64,000 bases of DNA, taken from Nostoc sphaeroides (lineage in GTDB: Bacteria; Cyanobacteriota; Cyanobacteriia; Cyanobacteriales; Nostocaceae). A model generated the notes under the pieces. That model was not told the DNA's origin. It did no database searches and saw only the letters and a list, made by a program, of their open reading frames with translations. The stretch's first letter is position 1, and each line of letters starts with the position of its first letter. Shown here piece by piece: positions 28,555 to 37,629 of the stretch. The stretch is from assembly GCF_003443655.1 (NCBI RefSeq), contig NZ_CP031941.1, positions 2,661,501 through 2,725,500 on the forward strand, read 5' to 3'. A program made the translations under genes and the position numbers.

Positions 28555-28869
28555 ATGCGACAATATATTTCTAATCTGCTAATACTGGTATTAGGAACAA
28601 GCTCGGCTTTCATCATTACTCCATCTCAAGCTGAAACTCCGGTAAAATCCAACAGCCAAAATACTGAGAATATTACTTCCATATCTTCAAATTCAGCTTC
28701 CGCTATCCAATTGAGTGATTTTGCCAATTCTACTAATAGTAAACCACCTATGCTCTCTGAGGCAGGCAATAACTCTTCTGGTGCTAATGCCAATATAACT
28801 GCAACTAAGCCGAAGCCACGGCTTCCTATATTCAGCAGAATTTTTCCCACACCTTCGATGCAGCAATAA
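28555..28869 (+). CDS. small exported protein of unknown function
   Basis: 104 residues. The N-terminal 26 residues form a clear signal peptide (RQYISNLLILVLGTSSAFIITPSQA, cleavage after SQA). The rest is low in hydrophobicity and rich in Ser, Asn and Thr, ending in KPKPRLPIFSRIFPTPS. I recognise no family. It stands alone between repeat-rich spacers, and the ribosome-binding site is weak. Confidence 0.5.
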   Translation: MRQYISNLLILVLGTSSAFIITPSQAETPVKSNSQNTENITSISSNSASAIQLSDFANSTNSKPPMLSEAGNNSSGANANITATKPKPRLPIFSRIFPTPSMQQ

Positions 28870-29238
28870 TCAGGGGCTAAATATTTAGTTTACTCATTTG
28901 GGCTGATAGAGATATTCATCAACACATAATATACAACGAAAACTGGTGAAAATACTAATTGTGAGAGAGATTCATTGTTCTCTGTTGTTGGGGTGGGACG
29001 AATATCATCTATAGCGCGTTTGTATGCAATATAAGGACTCACTCAAATGTTATTCCCCAACCCTTCTAGTGTTGGGGCTACTTTTGTTATGTCTATATTG
29101 GACTCAACTCAGAACCAGTACACATCTCCATAAATTAATTACGCGTTACCTGAAACCCTTGTAGAGACGTTGTATTGCAACGTCTCTACATTCATTTTCG
29201 GATACGTCTAGTATATATGAGGCATATCCTGATTTGCT
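28870..29238. other. spacer between the small exported protein and egtD
   Basis: No gene is seen. It contains a GTAGAGACG palindrome at 29161-29189 and nothing else distinctive. Confidence 0.55.
29161..29189. terminator. GTAGAGACG palindrome downstream of egtD
   Basis: Arms GTAGAGACGTTG and CAACGTCTCTAC pair around TATTG. Its position about 50 bp past the egtD stop suits a terminator; this is inferred. Confidence 0.5.
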
Positions 29239-30273
29239 TTATGCTTGCAGCTGACAGAGCAATAAACCAAACCATTGATTTGCATCTGTCCACACATGAA
29301 GAGGTAATAAACCCTGTGCGGTGAGTTGCTGCTTGATAATATTGAGGTCAAATTTGCGGGAAATTTCGGTGAGGATAGTCTCACCTAGTGCAAAATTAAC
29401 CTTGAGGTTAAGAGCGCGTAATTCTACAATTTGCGATCGCAGGCTGCGTAAATGCATTTCTATTTGATGCTCACTTTCATTGTAAAATGCCCAGTGTTCA
29501 AACTGGGTGGTGTCAAAATTCCCTTCAAACCGTTGATTTAAATGCTCCAGCATATTGAGGTTAAATGCTGCCGTCACTCCTTGGCTGTCGTTATAAGCTG
29601 GTTCTAAAATCTGTTTCGGCTTTCGTAAATCTATCCCCAACAAGAAATACTCACCTACTTGTAGGGCTTCTGTAATTTGAGAGAAGAATACATCACACTC
29701 ATTAGGTGTAATATTACCTAAGCTGCTACCAATAAAACAAATCATCCTGCTGGATAATTGTGTCGGTAGGAGTTTTGCAAGGGCTAATTCATAGGTTCCC
29801 GCTAAAGCATAAACTTGCAGTAAAGGATAATCTTTTAATAACTGCTTGGCGCTACTTTCCAAGATACCTGTAGACACATCAATTGGTAAGTAGTACAGGG
29901 GATAGTCTAGCTGCTGGTAGGCATCTAGTAAAATGCGGGTTTTGGTAGAACTGCCACTGCCAAGTTCTACTAATTCACAAGCGCCAGTTATCTTGGCAAT
30001 TTCGCCAGCATACTGCTGTAAAATCATTGTTTCTGTGCGTGTGAGATAATATTCTGGTAAATCACAGATTTGCTCAAATAGCTCAGAACCACGGTCATCA
30101 TAAAAGTAACAGGGGGGTAGAGATTTAGATGTTTGAGTTAATCCCTTCACTACATCGCTCCCAGTACTAGGTGCAACTATTTGAGTTGCTCCTATCAAAC
30201 GCTGCATCTGCAAGCGTTTTTCAACGGTGTTTTGAAAAGTAACGTTCCTGTTTACAGCTTTAGATATCGACAT
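29239..30273 (-). CDS. egtD: L-histidine N-alpha-methyltransferase EgtD
   Basis: 344 residues, the usual length. It has the family start LPPCYFYDDRGSELFEQICDLPEYYLTRTE, the SAM-binding LVELGSGSSTKTRILLDA, and the C-terminal EISRKFDL block. EgtD trimethylates histidine to hercynine, the first step of ergothioneine synthesis. Upstream on the same strand lie a truncated egtB and an altered egtC, so the pathway cannot be completed from this cluster as it stands. Confidence 0.93.
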   Translation of the reverse strand: MSISKAVNRNVTFQNTVEKRLQMQRLIGATQIVAPSTGSDVVKGLTQTSKSLPPCYFYDDRGSELFEQICDLPEYYLTRTETMILQQYAGEIAKITGACELVELGSGSSTKTRILLDAYQQLDYPLYYLPIDVSTGILESSAKQLLKDYPLLQVYALAGTYELALAKLLPTQLSSRMICFIGSSLGNITPNECDVFFSQITEALQVGEYFLLGIDLRKPKQILEPAYNDSQGVTAAFNLNMLEHLNQRFEGNFDTTQFEHWAFYNESEHQIEMHLRSLRSQIVELRALNLKVNFALGETILTEISRKFDLNIIKQQLTAQGLLPLHVWTDANQWFGLLLCQLQA

Positions 30274-30400
30274 TAAGCCTCCGTATGCTTGGCGTAATAG
30301 ATTACCTATGATGGCAAATCTTTACTCTAATTAGTGAAACACATAGCCATAGCTAATAAAATCATGCTTGAGCTATATAGCTTAAGCGTTAAAGGTATTT

Positions 30401-30589
30401 TTAGGAATTTACCGATTCAAATGACAATAAGGCCCAGTGCCAGCCAACGGGGTTAAAGTCAAGATGAGACTGACTACAGAATGTGGCTTCGTCCATATCC
30501 TGAAATAGTGCAAAAGTTTTTGAGCGACATTCAAAGAAGGTTTGAAAAATAGACTCTTTCAGACTAAATTTGCTCAATTTTGATCTCAC
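30401..30589 (-). pseudogene. egtB: N-terminal fragment of EgtB (ergothioneine sulfoxide-forming enzyme)
   Basis: The 62 residues resemble the DinB-like start of EgtB: TFFECRSKTFALF...MDEATFCSQSHLDFNPVGWH. The expected continuation (GWHLGHI...TES) is replaced by a short divergent tail and a stop. The remaining roughly 350 residues, with the FGE-sulfatase domain, are absent before egtD at 30273. The GTG start overlaps the end of the egtC-like gene by 26 bp, the order expected for an egtC-egtB-egtD operon. I infer a deletion. Confidence 0.65.
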
Positions 30590-31352
30590 AGTCTGCTTCT
30601 ACAGTAATGATGCTATTTTCTGGAAAAGCAATCCAATTACCTATAAATAAAGGTTCCGACGCAATAATTACAGATTTTGAAAAAGTTGGATCATCTCGAA
30701 TCCAGTAAAGAGATGGAGCCGGGGAAGTGGTAGCAAAGCGAGAAGCTATCAGGCGATGTCCGTCACTAAATATTACATTGATTGACGCTTCTACTTGATA
30801 GCGCTTTGCCATCTCTAATAGTGTTAATAATGTAGTACGTAAAGCATACTCTGGAGATCGATGTTTGTTAATTTTACTTTGTGAAAGTAACAATGCAAAA
30901 ATGTGTTCGGAGTCAGTACTTCCATTAATTTTTTCGTAAAAATCCTGAGTTAAAGTGCTGCGAATTTTTCTGTGTAATGTTTTGCGAAAATTTTCGATTT
31001 GTCCATCGTGAATAAATAGCTGTTGTTGATGGTTAAAGGGCTGACAATTAATAAAATTTACGGCTTGTTCGGATGTACCACTACCAACATAAGCAAGTAT
31101 ACACTTTGATTCAACGTAACGACTGAGACTGGGTAAGTTTATGTCATTCCAAATAGGTAGGGTATTTTTGTATGTAAAGGGTTCGATATCTTTGTGGCTA
31201 TGATACCAACCCACACCAAAGCCATCTGCATTTACTACCCCAGAGGTCATTTCGCGGGGTTGATAGCTCTGGAGTATCAGTGAGTGTTCTGGTTTATACA
31301 AAAGATGATCTAAAGAAACAGGCGAACCGAGGTAAGCAAGTAAACGACCCAT
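30564..31352 (-). CDS. egtC: EgtC-like class II glutamine amidotransferase lacking the catalytic cysteine
   Basis: 262 residues from the ATG at 31352. The sequence fits EgtC/class II amidotransferases (ADGFGVGWY, LAYVGSGTSEQAVNFINCQPF, FIHDGQIENF, DSEHIFALLL). The family begins Met-Cys-Arg, and the Cys becomes the N-terminal nucleophile. Here the start reads MGRLLAYLG, with a GGT codon (one change from TGT). Hydrolysis of the gamma-glutamyl intermediate would therefore be lost. The start codon overlaps that of the divergent nucleotidyltransferase gene. Confidence 0.82.
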   Translation of the reverse strand: MGRLLAYLGSPVSLDHLLYKPEHSLILQSYQPREMTSGVVNADGFGVGWYHSHKDIEPFTYKNTLPIWNDINLPSLSRYVESKCILAYVGSGTSEQAVNFINCQPFNHQQQLFIHDGQIENFRKTLHRKIRSTLTQDFYEKINGSTDSEHIFALLLSQSKINKHRSPEYALRTTLLTLLEMAKRYQVEASINVIFSDGHRLIASRFATTSPAPSLYWIRDDPTFSKSVIIASEPLFIGNWIAFPENSIITVEADCEIKIEQI

Positions 31353-32130
31353 GATGAATATTCCACCTTCTATTAACACAATTATTGGGCAACAGCCTTA
31401 CCCGCTTTTATTCACCATCATCAGTGGTTCTCACTTATATGGTTTTCCGTCACCTGATTCTGATTATGACTTACGTGGTGTGCATATTTTACCAGTTAGA
31501 GAAGTGGTGGGCTTAGAGACTGGGAGTGAAACTATTGAAGTTTCAGAAGTTCGGGAATCTTTGGAAATTGATTTAGTTACTCATGATGTCAAAAAATTCT
31601 TTTTGATGCTACTTAAAAAGAATGGTTACGTATTAGAACAACTGTATTCACCTTTAATATTAACCACTTCACCCGAACATGAAGAATTAAAATTTATTGC
31701 TAAAAATTGCATTACCCGTCATCATAGTTACCACTATCTTGGTTTTGCTGCAACACAATGGAAACTTTTTAATCAAGAACAGACACATCGAATCAAGCCA
31801 TTACTTTATGTTTATCGAGTTCTATTAACTGGGATTCATCTGATGCAAACAGGGATACTTGAAGTTAACTTAATTAAGCTGAATGAGGTTTTTAATTTAC
31901 CATATATTCCTGATTTAATTGCCCAGAAGTTAGCAGGTACAGAAAAGTCTATTTTGTCAGATATTAATGTAGCTTTTCATCAAATAGAATATGAACATCT
32001 GCGTAATAATTTGCAGGAGGCATATCAATCTAGCCCATTACCTGAAGTACCTTCAGCGAATGCGGATTTGCATAATTTGTTGGTACGCCTGAGAATGAGG
32101 AGCTATGAATTACAAGTTAACAACTCATAA
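31351..32130 (+). CDS. nucleotidyltransferase superfamily protein (COG3541 type)
   Basis: 259 residues (MMNIPPS...; the second ATG at 31354 is also possible). It has the polymerase-beta fold signature GSHLYGFPSPDSDYDLRGVH, with the metal-binding Asp pair, and a later helical region including RHHSYHYLGFAATQW and LYVYRVLLTG. Related proteins are predicted nucleotidyltransferases with no firm substrate. Its start codon overlaps that of the egtC-like gene on the other strand by two bases. Confidence 0.82.
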   Translation: MMNIPPSINTIIGQQPYPLLFTIISGSHLYGFPSPDSDYDLRGVHILPVREVVGLETGSETIEVSEVRESLEIDLVTHDVKKFFLMLLKKNGYVLEQLYSPLILTTSPEHEELKFIAKNCITRHHSYHYLGFAATQWKLFNQEQTHRIKPLLYVYRVLLTGIHLMQTGILEVNLIKLNEVFNLPYIPDLIAQKLAGTEKSILSDINVAFHQIEYEHLRNNLQEAYQSSPLPEVPSANADLHNLLVRLRMRSYELQVNNS

Positions 32131-32167
32131 TTCATAACTTTGTTTGTAGAAAAATATTCTTGTTACT

Positions 32168-32548
32168 TTACAACTTCAAATTCCAAGCGGCAAAAGCTAA
32201 AGTACCCCAAGCAGCAAGAAAAGCTGCGCCGCCTAATGGTGCGATCGCTCCTAAAGATTTAATACCGGTTAAGCTAAGGGCGTACAAGCTTCCTGAGAAA
32301 ATAGCAATGCCAATGATAAACAGCCATCCACTGGCTACGAGAGTGGGTTGAGGGAATTCGGTGCGACTAATTAGTATTGCTACGAGAAAAAGTGCTAGAG
32401 CATGATACATTTGGTAACGAGCGCCAGTTTCAAAAATTTCTAGCGATCGCTCACTAATCTTTTCCCGTAAGGCATGGGAAGCAAAAGCACCAGCAGCAAC
32501 TGACAAACCGCCTAAAATAGCAGCTACACTCAAAAAAATCTGCGTCAT
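32168..32548 (-). CDS. DUF423 (YgdD-type) small membrane protein
   Basis: 126 residues with four hydrophobic segments. The family pattern is clear: AAILGGLSVAAGAFASHALREKISERSLEIFETGARYQMYHALAL, SGSLYALSLTGIKSLGAIAPLGGAAFLAAW. The function is unknown. It is convergent with the nucleotidyltransferase gene. Confidence 0.92.
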   Translation of the reverse strand: MTQIFLSVAAILGGLSVAAGAFASHALREKISERSLEIFETGARYQMYHALALFLVAILISRTEFPQPTLVASGWLFIIGIAIFSGSLYALSLTGIKSLGAIAPLGGAAFLAAWGTLAFAAWNLKL

Positions 32549-32627
32549 TAGACCTAGCCGTAAGTTAATTATTAGTCATTGGTCATTAGTCATTAGTCAT
32601 TAGTTAATAACAAAGGACAAATGACAA

Positions 32628-33113
32628 TTAGACATCAAAATGATATGATACGGCCCCTTCTTCGTTCACCTTAAAGTTTGCATTGAAGTCTTTAGCTTTT
32701 TCATCTAAATATTGCCTAGCATGGGCTGCGGGTAGTTGTGACTGCATTGCAAAGCCTAAAACAGTTATACGCCCATGATTTTCTTTTAGCATCTCATAAA
32801 AAATCGATTGCAGGCGATCGCTAACTTGTTGATTAAGCGCTTTTTTCTCCTGTCGGCTTTGACGGTATAATCCCAATGCTAACCATGCCCCTAGTGTTAG
32901 TGTAGGAATGCCAAAAATTAGACGTTCTACCGTAGTATCGTCAATTACAGGAGTATTTGTTGGTGAGAACTCAATCGAACCATCCCAAGCTAAGGGTAGC
33001 GTGATTGATTTTTCCGTAGTCGTTTTATTAAATACCTCTGCTGCTGATAGAGTTATAAACATAAATCCCATTGTCAGTAGCCAAGCTGCGGCCAATTTTT
33101 CAGCAGTTTTCAT
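32628..33113 (-). CDS. conserved cyanobacterial membrane protein
   Basis: 161 residues; I do not recognise a named family. Two membrane segments (about 8-26 and 66-83) flank a 40-residue exported loop. The cytoplasmic C-terminus (RQEKKALNQQVSDRLQSIFYEMLKENHGRITVLGFAMQSQLPAAHARQYLDEKA) looks like a small winged-helix domain. Heptamer repeats lie just downstream (about 32570-32620). Confidence 0.7.
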   Translation of the reverse strand: MKTAEKLAAAWLLTMGFMFITLSAAEVFNKTTTEKSITLPLAWDGSIEFSPTNTPVIDDTTVERLIFGIPTLTLGAWLALGLYRQSRQEKKALNQQVSDRLQSIFYEMLKENHGRITVLGFAMQSQLPAAHARQYLDEKAKDFNANFKVNEEGAVSYHFDV

Positions 33114-33962
33114 AGTTACACTTTAGATTTACACTTTGCTAGCGATTTTAACCTGACTTTCGCAAAGGTTCCAATATTTGAACCTCACACGACTCAAAGT
33201 CGCGTGATTCTTGCTTTAACGATCTTTGCTTAAATTGCTTCAGGTGTTACAAACTCTCTAATGTCTGTCAAGTATCTAGAGTATGCAGAGTATCAACAAT
33301 CTAGTTCTCGTTTGATTCCATTTATTTGGTAAGATATTAGGTTAAATAATTCGTAATTCGTAATTCGTAATTAAGTTTTGTGACGAACGCGCTGCGTCTC
33401 TAAGAGTTGAGTGCTGTTGTGGGGACGGTTTCCGTCCACAAAACTTCGGGGGATTTAGACCCCGACCCAAAACTTGCAACAAACAGATTGTTGGGGTATT
33501 AAAATAATTCGTAATTCGTAATTCGTAATTCGTAATTACGTTTTATGACGGGGATTTAGACCCCGACACAAAACGTGCTGCCTGTAGAGACAGGGGACTT
33601 AAACCCCGAAAGTTCCTTAAACCCTATCGTTCATTCCGTGAAATCCAAAAAGACAGTTAAATCAGTGATAAATTTTGGCTTTATTAATTAAATATGGCTG
33701 TGCGATCGCTATCATAATTGTTCATGCTCCAAATCAGAGCGATCGCTGTACTAGAATACTTACCAGTGTTAAGCCTTGAGATTTTTAAATCGCAGCAAAG
33801 CTATAAGGGAACTCCAAAAAATAAATTATTCCACATTCAAGTCGTTGACTGTTGACTGTTGACTGAAAACTCGTGAACCGTCAACGGTCAACAGTGAACA
33901 ATAGCAATGGAATATTTTTTTACTTGGAAGTCCCTAATATTTATCTTGCTGCGATTCTAAAC
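33114..33962. other. spacer with AATTCGT heptamers and a mobile element
   Basis: No gene is seen. It has two runs of AATTCGT heptamers (about 33353-33375 and 33507-33538), two copies of a GACGGGGATTTAGACCCCGAC-type module, and a GGGAACTCC element (33807-33934). Confidence 0.65.
33807..33934. mobile_element. MITE-like element, GGGAACTCC family (copy C, 3 heptamers)
   Basis: 128 bp with a 3-bp target duplication TAA (33804-33806 and 33935-33937) and three GTTGACT heptamers. It lies about 30 bp downstream of the chlM stop. Confidence 0.88.
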
Positions 33963-34649
33963 TTACTTGCGTGTAGCTTCAAGTAGGCGGGAAAAATAGA
34001 AACGAGTCTTCGTCATCGCTTTTCGTTCCAATGAAAAGCCATTGCTTTCCAAGATTCTCACCACATCAGCCTCACGATGCAAATATGCACGAGTCGCTTT
34101 ACTTGGCCCAGGAAAGAAACTGCCAATTTTTTTGAGTATACTTAGGGCGCAGGTCTTCGGTGCAAAACTGAGAATTATCCGCGACTGTGCTAAAGAACAG
34201 AGGTGAGAAATCATCTCATCCGCTTTTTCTTGGGGGTAGTGGATGAGAACATCCAAGCAAATAACGGTATGGTAACTACCACTCAACGATTCCAAATCTT
34301 GCACGGCAAAAGTCGGATTTTCGGCATTTGGCAAAGTTTGCTTGGCTCTATCCTTGCCTTCTTCCACCATTTTTTCAGAAATATCGGCGGCATAGACTTT
34401 CGCACCATCTACCGCTAGAGGGATGCTGAGACTACCGACACCACACCCAGCATCGCAGATTGATAGCTCTGGTAAATTGTTATCAGCCTTCAGCCAGCCG
34501 AGAACTGTATCCACAGTTTGCTGGTGTCCATTGCGGATGTCTAGTTGGACTTTGTTGACTTCGCCATCGCCGTAGATTCGCTTCCAACGGTCAAATCCGG
34601 TGGAATTGAAATACTCACGAACAATCGTTTTATCGTCGGCTACGTTCAT
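33963..34649 (-). CDS. chlM: magnesium-protoporphyrin IX methyltransferase
   Basis: 228 residues, the cyanobacterial ChlM length. It has the start DDKTIVREYFNSTGFDRWKRIYG, the SAM-binding ICDAGCGVGSLSIPLA, and VICLDVLIHYPQEKADEMI. It methylates the ring C propionate of Mg-protoporphyrin IX in chlorophyll synthesis. It is transcribed alone and divergently from the antiporter gene. Confidence 0.95.
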   Translation of the reverse strand: MNVADDKTIVREYFNSTGFDRWKRIYGDGEVNKVQLDIRNGHQQTVDTVLGWLKADNNLPELSICDAGCGVGSLSIPLAVDGAKVYAADISEKMVEEGKDRAKQTLPNAENPTFAVQDLESLSGSYHTVICLDVLIHYPQEKADEMISHLCSLAQSRIILSFAPKTCALSILKKIGSFFPGPSKATRAYLHREADVVRILESNGFSLERKAMTKTRFYFSRLLEATRK

Positions 34650-35026
34650 AAACTTTGATTTTTAGGGGTTCCCAATGCTTAAAATTATCATTGATAGGAA
34701 CCCATAAGAACGGTCTTCCAGATTTTTATAGATATGGCGCACAGAAGTCGGTTAGCACATCTTTGCGCCTCTAATCATTCAAAGGATAAACGGTATGAGC
34801 CATTTTTTACTATTTATTCATTCATTTTTTCGTTACTATAAATTCTATTCTTATTTCAACCTGTAGATGTAGACAACCCCTTCTTTAGGTGGTATCGTAA
34901 TTGCGATCGCAACATTTATGCTGTTAAATATTTAATTTATTGTAACTAATAAAACTGAAATTATGAAAAATTTTAAGTAAAATTTCTTATAAAAGTAAAT
35001 TTACTATTTAGGTTTAATTATTAAAC
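34650..35026. other. divergent promoter region between chlM and antiporter
   Basis: 377 bp without a gene; AT rich near the antiporter start. Promoters for both genes must lie here, but I can name no specific site. Confidence 0.5.
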
Positions 35027-37108
35027 ATGGCACTAAACTCCCTAACAGACAGTCCTATTGTTGCATTTACAATTCTCCTAACAGTAATCTTTACTGTACC
35101 TCCTATATTTGAGCGATTACGGCTACCTGGATTAGTGGGGTTGTTGGTGGCAGGTATATTACTAGGGCAAAATGGACTAAAGTTATTAAACCCTGAGTCT
35201 GAAACTATCAATCTGCTCTCGGAGATCGGCAAGCTTTATTTGATGTTTGTAGCAGGGTTAGAAATTGACTTAGAGCAGTTTCGTAAAACTAGAAATCGCT
35301 CAATTGGGTTTGGCACTTTAACATTTTTAGTTCCAATGATTGCTGGCATTGCTACAGGAAGATTATTCAATTTTGGCTGGAATTCCTCCTTCCTAATTGG
35401 TTCTTTACTGGCCTCTCATACCCTCTTAGCATATCCAATTGTGAGTCGTTTGGGAGTGGTAGGCAATGAAGCTGTAACCGTCACGATTGGTGCCACAATT
35501 TTTACTGACACAGGTGCTTTGCTAGTATTAGCTATTTGTGTTGGAATTCATGGAGGACAATTCTCCGCCATGAGTTTAGCGATTTTATTAGGTGGATTAG
35601 CAATTTACACTGCTGTTGTCCTGTTTGGCTTTGACTGGGCAGGAAAAGAGTTTTTTCGCCGCTCTGGGGATGAACAAAGTAAGCAGTTTTTGTTTATCTT
35701 ACTAGCATTATTTTTGGCATCTGTTGGAGCGCAGGTAATTGGAGTTGAAAAAATTGTTGGTGCTTTTTTAGCAGGTTTAGCTGTCAACGACGTTCTGGGA
35801 CGTAGCCCAGTTAAAGAAAAAATCGAGTTTATTGGTAGTGTTTTATTTATCCCTTGTTTCTTTGTGGACATGGGATTATTGATTAATATTCCTGCATTTA
35901 TCAAAACCCTCAGTTCAATTTGGCTGACTCTAGTAATTGTAGTGGCTTTGATTGGCAGCAAATTTATAGCGGCATTGTTAGCTAAATTATTGTATCGCTA
36001 TAACACAGCAGAATTGCTAACGATGTGGTCATTGTCATTACCACAGGTAGCAGCCACACTAGCAGCAACGTTGGTTGCTTATCAAACTGTAAATCCTGCT
36101 GGTGAGCGCTTAATCAGTGAAGCTGTCTTAAACAGTGTGATTGTGCTTATGCTGGTGACAGCTATTTTGGGCCCTATAATAACAGCACGATTTGCTCCTT
36201 CACTACAGCTTTCTCAGACAGATTTTGAAACTGATAGTTTGACAACTTGGTGGCAAGGTAATGAAGATGAGCAAGTAGATAAAAACGAATATCCATTTAC
36301 TGTAGTAGTGCCAATATACAACCCCCAAACCCAGCGCTATTTAATAGAAATGGCAGCGCTACTGGCTAGTCATGAATCTGGAAGAATTGTGCCATTAGCT
36401 ATTACTAGAGCACATATTCAGATGGATGATCCACAATTAGTAACAGCACTCGACCAAAGCCGGGAAAGATTGAAATTAGCTAAAGAAATCAGTCAAGAAT
36501 TTGATGTGGAAGTATTACCAGCAATTCGGATTGATGATGATGCAGCTTTGGGGATTAGCCGCACCAGTCGAGAACAAAATGCTAGTTTAATAGTGATGGG
36601 TTGGTCGCGGACAACAGGTTTGCGTGCCCGTTTATTTGGTAATGTAATTGATAGCGTTTTCTGGTCTTCTCACTGTCCAGTAGCAGTAACACGCCTCTTA
36701 AGTAGTCCCAAGACAATTCAAAGAATTCTTGTACCAGTTGGAGACTTAACGCGAGAAACTATAGGCGCTTTGAGATTTGCCCAGATTTTGGCTGATGTTA
36801 ATCAAGCAGAAGTTGTGTTGTTACACGTATCTGCTCGCAAAACACCACCGAATCGGGTAGAAAACTTTGTATCTCAATTGTCTGATATTACTTCTAAAGG
36901 TCAGTTACAGGTGAATACGAATATCCAAACAATCAAGGGTGATGATGTTGCTAGAGTCATAATTCGGGAGGCTCAGGCATTTGATTTAGCGGTGTTACGT
37001 TCCGTTCGTTATCGCACAGCAGGTGGATTAGCCGTCAGCGAAGTGACAACGCAGTTACTTCGAGAATTGACCTGTTCAATTGTGTTGTTGGGAGAACCTC
37101 ATTCGTGA
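35027..37108 (+). CDS. cation:proton antiporter (CPA2) with two universal stress domains
   Basis: 693 residues. Residues 1-395 form a Na+/H+ exchanger domain with about 12 membrane segments, including IEKIVGAFLAGLAVNDVLGRSPVKE and ASHTLLAYPIVSRLGV. Two USP-like cytoplasmic domains follow (about 420-560 and 565-690), with the nucleotide-binding-like motif MGWSRTTGLRARLFGNVIDSVFWSSHCPVAVTR. It probably exchanges K+ or Na+ for protons. The USP tails suggest regulation by nucleotide. Confidence 0.88.
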   Translation: MALNSLTDSPIVAFTILLTVIFTVPPIFERLRLPGLVGLLVAGILLGQNGLKLLNPESETINLLSEIGKLYLMFVAGLEIDLEQFRKTRNRSIGFGTLTFLVPMIAGIATGRLFNFGWNSSFLIGSLLASHTLLAYPIVSRLGVVGNEAVTVTIGATIFTDTGALLVLAICVGIHGGQFSAMSLAILLGGLAIYTAVVLFGFDWAGKEFFRRSGDEQSKQFLFILLALFLASVGAQVIGVEKIVGAFLAGLAVNDVLGRSPVKEKIEFIGSVLFIPCFFVDMGLLINIPAFIKTLSSIWLTLVIVVALIGSKFIAALLAKLLYRYNTAELLTMWSLSLPQVAATLAATLVAYQTVNPAGERLISEAVLNSVIVLMLVTAILGPIITARFAPSLQLSQTDFETDSLTTWWQGNEDEQVDKNEYPFTVVVPIYNPQTQRYLIEMAALLASHESGRIVPLAITRAHIQMDDPQLVTALDQSRERLKLAKEISQEFDVEVLPAIRIDDDAALGISRTSREQNASLIVMGWSRTTGLRARLFGNVIDSVFWSSHCPVAVTRLLSSPKTIQRILVPVGDLTRETIGALRFAQILADVNQAEVVLLHVSARKTPPNRVENFVSQLSDITSKGQLQVNTNIQTIKGDDVARVIIREAQAFDLAVLRSVRYRTAGGLAVSEVTTQLLRELTCSIVLLGEPHS

Positions 37109-37158
37109 TGTAGGGAGTCAACGCCACTAAAAAGAGAAAAGACTGGCGATCGCTTTTA

Positions 37159-37342
37159 GGGAACTCCAAAAAATAAATTATTCCACATTCAAGTCGTTGA
37201 CTGTTGACTGTTGACTGTTGACTGTTGACTGTTGACTGTTGACTGTTGACTGTTGACTGTTGACTGTTGACTGAAAACTCGTGAACCGTCAACGGTCAAC
37301 AGTGAACAATAGCAATGGAATATTTTTTTACTTGGAAGTCCC
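37159..37342. mobile_element. MITE-like element, GGGAACTCC family (copy D, 11 heptamers)
   Basis: 184 bp with a 3-bp target duplication TTA (37156-37158 and 37343-37345). It is like copy C except that the GTTGACT heptamer is repeated 11 times (37196-37272). The extra 56 bp equal exactly eight heptamers. Confidence 0.92.
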
Positions 37343-37350
37343 TTAGATCA

Positions 37351-37452
37351 CAATACGGTTCAGTTAAGGATTTTTGGTACTAATTTTAGACCTGTAGAGA
37401 CGCGAAATTTCGCGTCTTTACCAAGGTTTTTGGGCTTAACTGAACTGTATTG
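37351..37452. mobile_element. MITE-like element, CAATACGGTTCAG family (copy 2)
   Basis: 102 bp, identical to the copy at 14313-14414. It has an exact 10-bp duplication CCTTAGATCA (37341-37350 and 37453-37462). It inserted at the very edge of the GGGAACTCC element, so part of that element's end lies in the duplication. Confidence 0.93.
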
Positions 37453-37629
37453 CCTTAGATCAGTGATGGGAATTGACAAGAGCGATCGCATAGTTTTATA
37501 ACTATCATTCAAATTGCTCTTTAGATAACAATAGCTCAAATGAGCGGTAAGCCTCATAATTCCGAAAATGTCGAGTATCTGATGGGTTGTTGAACTTGCG
37601 ATCGCACTATTTGCAATGATGTTGATGAA

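Noticed and set aside
35605..35961. 118-codon minus frame inside the antiporter gene
   Set aside because: It is antisense to conserved membrane segments of the exchanger domain.
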